Positions 13,434 to 16,981 of a stretch of DNA of 16,981 bases are shown piece after piece; the stretch's first letter is position 1, and the number at the start of each line of letters is the position of its first letter. Under the pieces are notes generated by a model. It had not been told where the DNA came from. It did not search any database and was given only the letters and a program-made list of their open reading frames with translations. A program made the translations under genes and the position numbers. The stretch is from the NCBI GenBank assembly GCA_026984275.1, contig JALSSM010000136.1:1-16981 (forward strand). Direction: 5' to 3'. The stretch is from Gammaproteobacteria bacterium (GTDB taxonomy: Bacteria; Pseudomonadota; Gammaproteobacteria; CAJXQU01).

Positions 13434-15578
13434 GTGAATTCTCTATTATCAATGGGAAAACGAGCAAAACCTTTTCGATCTGGCAGTTCTAACTCTGCTC
13501 TCAGAACAACACTTGAAACAGCCGTCAGGAAACATCAGTCTGGCCAGTTAAATCAGGCCAGATCCGGATACCGGAAAGTTCTGAAACAATCACCGGATCA
13601 CCCTGACGCTATCCATTTTCTCTCTCGTCTTTATTATCAAACGGGCAAAACCGATGAGGCTTTCAAACTACTGCGTCGCGGTTTAAAAAGTCACCCTGAC
13701 AATCCAGACTTACTTTGTGTGTCCGGAAATATATACCGATCGAAGGGAAACCTTTCTAAGGCAATCGAGGCGTTCCGAAAAGCGATTGCAATCGACAATC
13801 GGTCAATGGAAGCGTGGATCAATCTGGGAATGTCGTTGAGAGACATCGATCAGATCGAAGAAGCTATTAAAACCTATTTACACGCCATCACGATCAATCC
13901 GTCCGTTGCAGAAACGCATAACAATCTTGGCAATGCCTACAAAGCAAATGGTCAACTTGATCTGGCAATTCCTGCTTATCAAAAGGCTGTTGAAATTAAT
14001 CCTGGTTTCGCGGGTGGGTTTCATAACCTGGGCAGCGCATGGCTTGAAGCTGGCAAAACAGATGAGGCCCTGACAGCGTTAAGACATGCGCATAAACTGG
14101 CCCCGGATAACCCTCTTTTTTTACAGGCCCTGACCAGTTGTCTGAGTCAGTTGAAAGTCAATGAGAATGATGGATCTCTACGGGAGGATTTACTGAGTTG
14201 TTTGAAACTGGATCGTATTGATGGCCGAGGGCTTGGAAAAACCATTAGCCACTTTTTGAAATTGACAGAATTAAAACAGAACGATCCGTTGCTGATCAAT
14301 TTTTTACAACGGCAACAAATTTGTGATCCTGAGCTGGAAGACTGGTTGACACATCAGCGTCATGAACTACTTTCTGATATTACGCAAAACAACCTGACAG
14401 CTATCAATAAGAACTTCCTGTTCGCTCTGGCAACACAATGTTTTCTGAATGAATATATTTATGATGAAAGTAACGATGAAATTGAACAGATAGATCATCT
14501 CATCAAAACCCTTACTGACCAGACTGATCATGATGAAATCCTGGTCTCAATCATCGCCTGTTATCGTCCTCTTAAAAGTTTAAATTTCTCTGATCATTTG
14601 AAAGAACCTGCTGAAATGATTCAGCAGCAGATCATCGAACCCCGAACAGAAGAAAATCTGAAAAAACAGATCAGAAAAATAACAGATCTGAGTAATACAA
14701 CCTCCTCCGAAGTGCAGACACAATATGAAGAAAACCCATATCCTCGATGGCGATTTACAGATCGTCCCGAGACCACCACACTTGGAAATTACTTAAAGAA
14801 ACTCTTTCCCGATCAGGCTTTCGATAATAAATTCCCTGGCAGACTGGAAATCCTGTCAGCCGGTGGTGGCACCGGTTTACAACCGATTCGGTCAGCCTTA
14901 CGTTTTTCCAAAAGCCAGGTTAACGTTATTGATCTCAGCCTTAATAGCCTGGCTTATGGAATGCGTAAAGCGAAGGAATTGGGTATACAAAATATCAAAT
15001 TCGAACAAGCCGATCTTCTCAACCTGCAAGGTTATAGTAAGCTATTTGATTTTATCGAGAGTTATGGTGTTTTACACCATCTGGCGAAGCCTTTTGAGGG
15101 CTGGATGGCTCTGAATAACATATTAAAACCAGGCGGTGTGATGAGAATTGCCCTCTATAGCAAACTAGCACGCCAACCGGTTATCGAAGCCCGCGAACTG
15201 ATTGAGGAACATGGCTTGCCTGCAACACCAGAAGGCATCCGTCATTTTAGAAGGATCATTAAATCTCTGGACGACACTCATCCTGCCCGATCAATTCTTG
15301 AATCTCCCGATTTCTTTTCCATGTCCGAATGTCGTGATCTGGTTTTTCATGTCTGTGAGCATCAATACACACTACCAGAAATAAAGGAGACGCTGGAAAA
15401 ACTGGAGCTGCACTTTATTGGTTTTGAATTTCCTGAGTTGCAAACACGACGCAAATTCAAATTCTGTTACCCTGATCCGGGCTCTGAAAACGATCTCGAT
15501 CTCTGGCATGAATTCGAAAAGAACAATCCAGAAACCTTCGCATCACAATATATTTTTTGGGCATTGAAACCGGGTTGA
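13434..15578 (+). CDS. TPR-repeat protein fused to a class I SAM-dependent methyltransferase
   Basis: 714 residues in three parts. Residues about 28-240 are roughly six tetratricopeptide repeats (ARSGYRKVLKQSPDHPDA..., KAIEAFRKAIAIDNRSMEA..., HNNLGNAYKANGQLDLAIPAY), a protein-binding scaffold. The middle (about 250-425) is helical and without a recognised motif. From QYEENPYPRWRF (430-441) a methyltransferase domain follows: LSAGGGTGLQP (SAM motif I, about 473-483), VIDLS (motif II), and FDFIESYGVLHHLAKP. The pairing NPYPRW plus Rossmann fold recurs in TPR-methyltransferase proteins; the substrate is unknown. No signal peptide. The start is uncertain: GTG at 13434 or ATG at 13452, neither with a ribosome site. 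It is divergent from pqqA and shares its control region. Confidence 0.85.
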   Translation: MNSLLSMGKRAKPFRSGSSNSALRTTLETAVRKHQSGQLNQARSGYRKVLKQSPDHPDAIHFLSRLYYQTGKTDEAFKLLRRGLKSHPDNPDLLCVSGNIYRSKGNLSKAIEAFRKAIAIDNRSMEAWINLGMSLRDIDQIEEAIKTYLHAITINPSVAETHNNLGNAYKANGQLDLAIPAYQKAVEINPGFAGGFHNLGSAWLEAGKTDEALTALRHAHKLAPDNPLFLQALTSCLSQLKVNENDGSLREDLLSCLKLDRIDGRGLGKTISHFLKLTELKQNDPLLINFLQRQQICDPELEDWLTHQRHELLSDITQNNLTAINKNFLFALATQCFLNEYIYDESNDEIEQIDHLIKTLTDQTDHDEILVSIIACYRPLKSLNFSDHLKEPAEMIQQQIIEPRTEENLKKQIRKITDLSNTTSSEVQTQYEENPYPRWRFTDRPETTTLGNYLKKLFPDQAFDNKFPGRLEILSAGGGTGLQPIRSALRFSKSQVNVIDLSLNSLAYGMRKAKELGIQNIKFEQADLLNLQGYSKLFDFIESYGVLHHLAKPFEGWMALNNILKPGGVMRIALYSKLARQPVIEARELIEEHGLPATPEGIRHFRRIIKSLDDTHPARSILESPDFFSMSECRDLVFHVCEHQYTLPEIKETLEKLELHFIGFEFPELQTRRKFKFCYPDPGSENDLDLWHEFEKNNPETFASQYIFWALKPG

Positions 15579-15651
15579 TGTAGAATCACCAGTTCAAGTC
15601 TTACGAAAAATATTTCGTTTAAGCGTGAAGCGCAAAACGAAGGAGAAAAAA

Positions 15652-16812
15652 ATGAAAATAGTTATCGCATCCGATTCATTCAAAGAAAACCTCACTTCCC
15701 TGCAAGTTGCCAGCTGTATTGAAAAAGGCATCAAAAAAGTCTTACCAAAGGCAAAAATTTTCAAAGTTCCCATGGCCGATGGTGGCGAAGGTACTGTTCA
15801 GGCACTGGTTGATGCCACGGGTGGAAAAATTATACGAAAGAAAGTCACTGGTCCGGATGGAAACAAAGTCACCGCACGTTATGGCATCCTCGGTGACGGT
15901 GTCACCGGGGTCATCGAGATGGCCGAAGCATCCGGTTTACATCTGGTTGAAAAAGAAGATCGCAACCCGCTCACCGCAACTACCTATGGGACAGGCGAAT
16001 TGATTGCCGATGCCATGAAAAGGGGTATCGAAACAATTATAATCGGACTGGGTGGATCAGCTACGGTCGATGGTGGTGCGGGTATGGCTCAGGCTCTTGG
16101 CGTGCGTTTTCTTGATAAAGGGGGAAATGAAATCACTCATCATCTTGGTGGGGGTCGGCTTAAAGTTATCGCTTCTATCGACATGAGCCAGATCAACCCT
16201 CTGGTCAGGAAAACCAAAATCATTATCGCATCGGATGTAACGAACCCACTGGCTGGAAAAAAAGGAGCAGCCTATGTCTTTGGTCCACAAAAAGGTGCGA
16301 CCCCTGCACAGGTCAAAACACTGGATGAGAACCTCAAATACTTTGGCCAACTGATCAAGAAAGATCTGAAAAAAGATATCGCCTCAAAACCTGGCGCTGG
16401 TGCAGCAGGTGGTCTGGGTGCGGCTTTGATGGCCTTTACTCGTTCCAGCATGAAGCGGGGTGTTGATCTGGTGGTTAAAGTCACCGAACTTGAAAAATAC
16501 CTCAAAGGTGCTGACCTCGTCATTACCGGAGAAGGGCGTGTTGATTTCCAGACGGCTTTTGGTAAAACCCCTGCCGGTGTTGCCAAGGCGGCAAAAAAAT
16601 ATAAGGTGCCTGTCGTCGCGATCGGAGGCTGTCTGGCCGATGATGCGCGTGGTGTTTTTGATCATGGCATTCATGGTCTTGATGCAGCGGCAGCTAAAGA
16701 CATGAGCTTTGAGGAAGCGATCAAAAATTCACGTAAACATCTGGAACTGGCTGGTGAACGAGTGATCCGTATGATATTGATCGGCAAAAAGATGGCCAGG
16801 AAGAAAAAATAA
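15652..16812 (+). CDS. Glycerate kinase (GarK/GlxK family)
   Basis: Phosphorylates D-glycerate, in the E. coli members of this family to 2-phosphoglycerate, feeding it into central metabolism. The 386-residue protein begins MKIVIASDSFKENLTSLQVA, the family's N-terminal signature, followed by VPMADGGEGTVQAL (39-52), the IIGLGGSATVDGGAGMAQALG core, and KPGAGAAGGLGAAL. The frame is open to a GTG at 15625, but the ATG at 15652 is chosen: it aligns with the family start and has AAGGAG 8 nt upstream. Its leader contains a small hairpin, ACGAAA-AATA-TTTCGT (15603-15618). It follows the TPR gene by 73 bases; whether they share a transcript is unclear. In a methylotroph it could handle glycerate from glycolate or serine metabolism; that is inference. 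Confidence 0.93.
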   Translation: MKIVIASDSFKENLTSLQVASCIEKGIKKVLPKAKIFKVPMADGGEGTVQALVDATGGKIIRKKVTGPDGNKVTARYGILGDGVTGVIEMAEASGLHLVEKEDRNPLTATTYGTGELIADAMKRGIETIIIGLGGSATVDGGAGMAQALGVRFLDKGGNEITHHLGGGRLKVIASIDMSQINPLVRKTKIIIASDVTNPLAGKKGAAYVFGPQKGATPAQVKTLDENLKYFGQLIKKDLKKDIASKPGAGAAGGLGAALMAFTRSSMKRGVDLVVKVTELEKYLKGADLVITGEGRVDFQTAFGKTPAGVAKAAKKYKVPVVAIGGCLADDARGVFDHGIHGLDAAAAKDMSFEEAIKNSRKHLELAGERVIRMILIGKKMARKKK

Positions 16813-16824
16813 CCTGTCAACAGA

Positions 16825-16859
16825 ATCAAGTCATTAGGCATTCTGTCTAATGACTTGAT
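16825..16859. terminator. 13-bp inverted repeat between convergent genes
   Basis: ATCAAGTCATTAG and CTAATGACTTGAT form a perfect 13-bp stem around a 9-nt loop (16838-16846), 12 bases after the glycerate kinase stop. There is no T tract on either side, so it is not a textbook intrinsic terminator; it may protect 3' ends or act together with Rho. A second, weaker inverted repeat (CGGAAT...ATTCCG, 16865-16885) follows before the end of the minus-strand gene. Confidence 0.5.
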
Positions 16860-16892
16860 GAAGCCGGAATTGATCAGGGATTCCGAAATCTT

Positions 16893-16981
16893 TTACTTTG
16901 CAGTTTTCAGATTTTCAAGACGCGTCTCTATCTTTTCCAGCTTTTCTGTCCTTTCCAGCGCCTGATAGATTTCTGCCAGTT
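16893..16981 (-). CDS. C-terminal end of an unidentified protein (cut by window edge)
   Basis: On the minus strand an open frame enters from the right edge and ends at TAA (16895-16893). The 28 visible residues, such as IYQALERTEKLEKIETRLENL, alternate hydrophobic and charged positions like a helical or coiled-coil tail. Codon use resembles the neighbours, and the convergent position after a hairpin region fits a gene end. Too little is present to name a family. Confidence 0.6.
   Translation of the reverse strand, partial: LAEIYQALERTEKLEKIETRLENLKTAK

Overview
The window looks like a piece of a gammaproteobacterial chromosome at roughly 45% G+C. It opens with the 5' third of a 16S rRNA gene read leftwards. 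The gene order tyrS next to rrn, then an M23 peptidase, anmK, erpA, bactofilin, a DUF6776-type protein and argC is the order I recall from Pseudomonas and relatives. A solitary pqqA gene points to a PQQ user such as a methylotroph. Together with the base composition and the 16S 5' sequence this would fit a Methylophaga-like organism, but that genus is inference only.

Left part (1-7650): on the minus strand lie the 16S rRNA with its leader (boxA, boxC) and a strong stringent-type promoter, with tyrS upstream in the same direction. On the plus strand the M23 murein endopeptidase and anmK abut, pairing cell-wall cleavage with recycling. They meet a minus-strand cluster argC > DUF6776-like > bactofilin > erpA head-on; the two facing stop codons share one CTAG. 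Between argC and the next plus-strand block (7434-7653) sits a compact set of signals: a TTGACA promoter enclosing a perfect TGTGA-N6-TCACA palindrome, about 80 nt of A-rich sequence, and a UUCG-loop terminator. I read this as a candidate small RNA gene.

Middle part (7654-12964): a plus-strand block carries a DUF4126 membrane protein, a TlpA-like thioredoxin, HemJ, ThiD, an Mrr-type restriction endonuclease, ThiE and HemL. HemJ and HemL belong to heme synthesis; ThiD and ThiE make the two halves of one thiamine-pathway step. The mrr gene interrupts thiD-thiE, is AT-richer, and almost lacks GATC, a tetramer very common in the genes around it, so it looks acquired.

Right part (12965-16981): a perfect bidirectional terminator separates hemL from pqqA (24 codons, minus strand, not in a pqq operon). 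Upstream of pqqA is a near-consensus sigma-54 promoter and, about 150-180 bp further up, two tandem 22-bp-spaced repeats placed like activator sites. A TPR-methyltransferase fusion gene runs divergently, then a glycerate kinase gene, a 13-bp inverted repeat, and the C-terminal end of an unidentified minus-strand gene cut by the window edge.

The most interesting parts are the pqqA control region, the candidate small RNA at 7499-7581, and the Mrr insertion.
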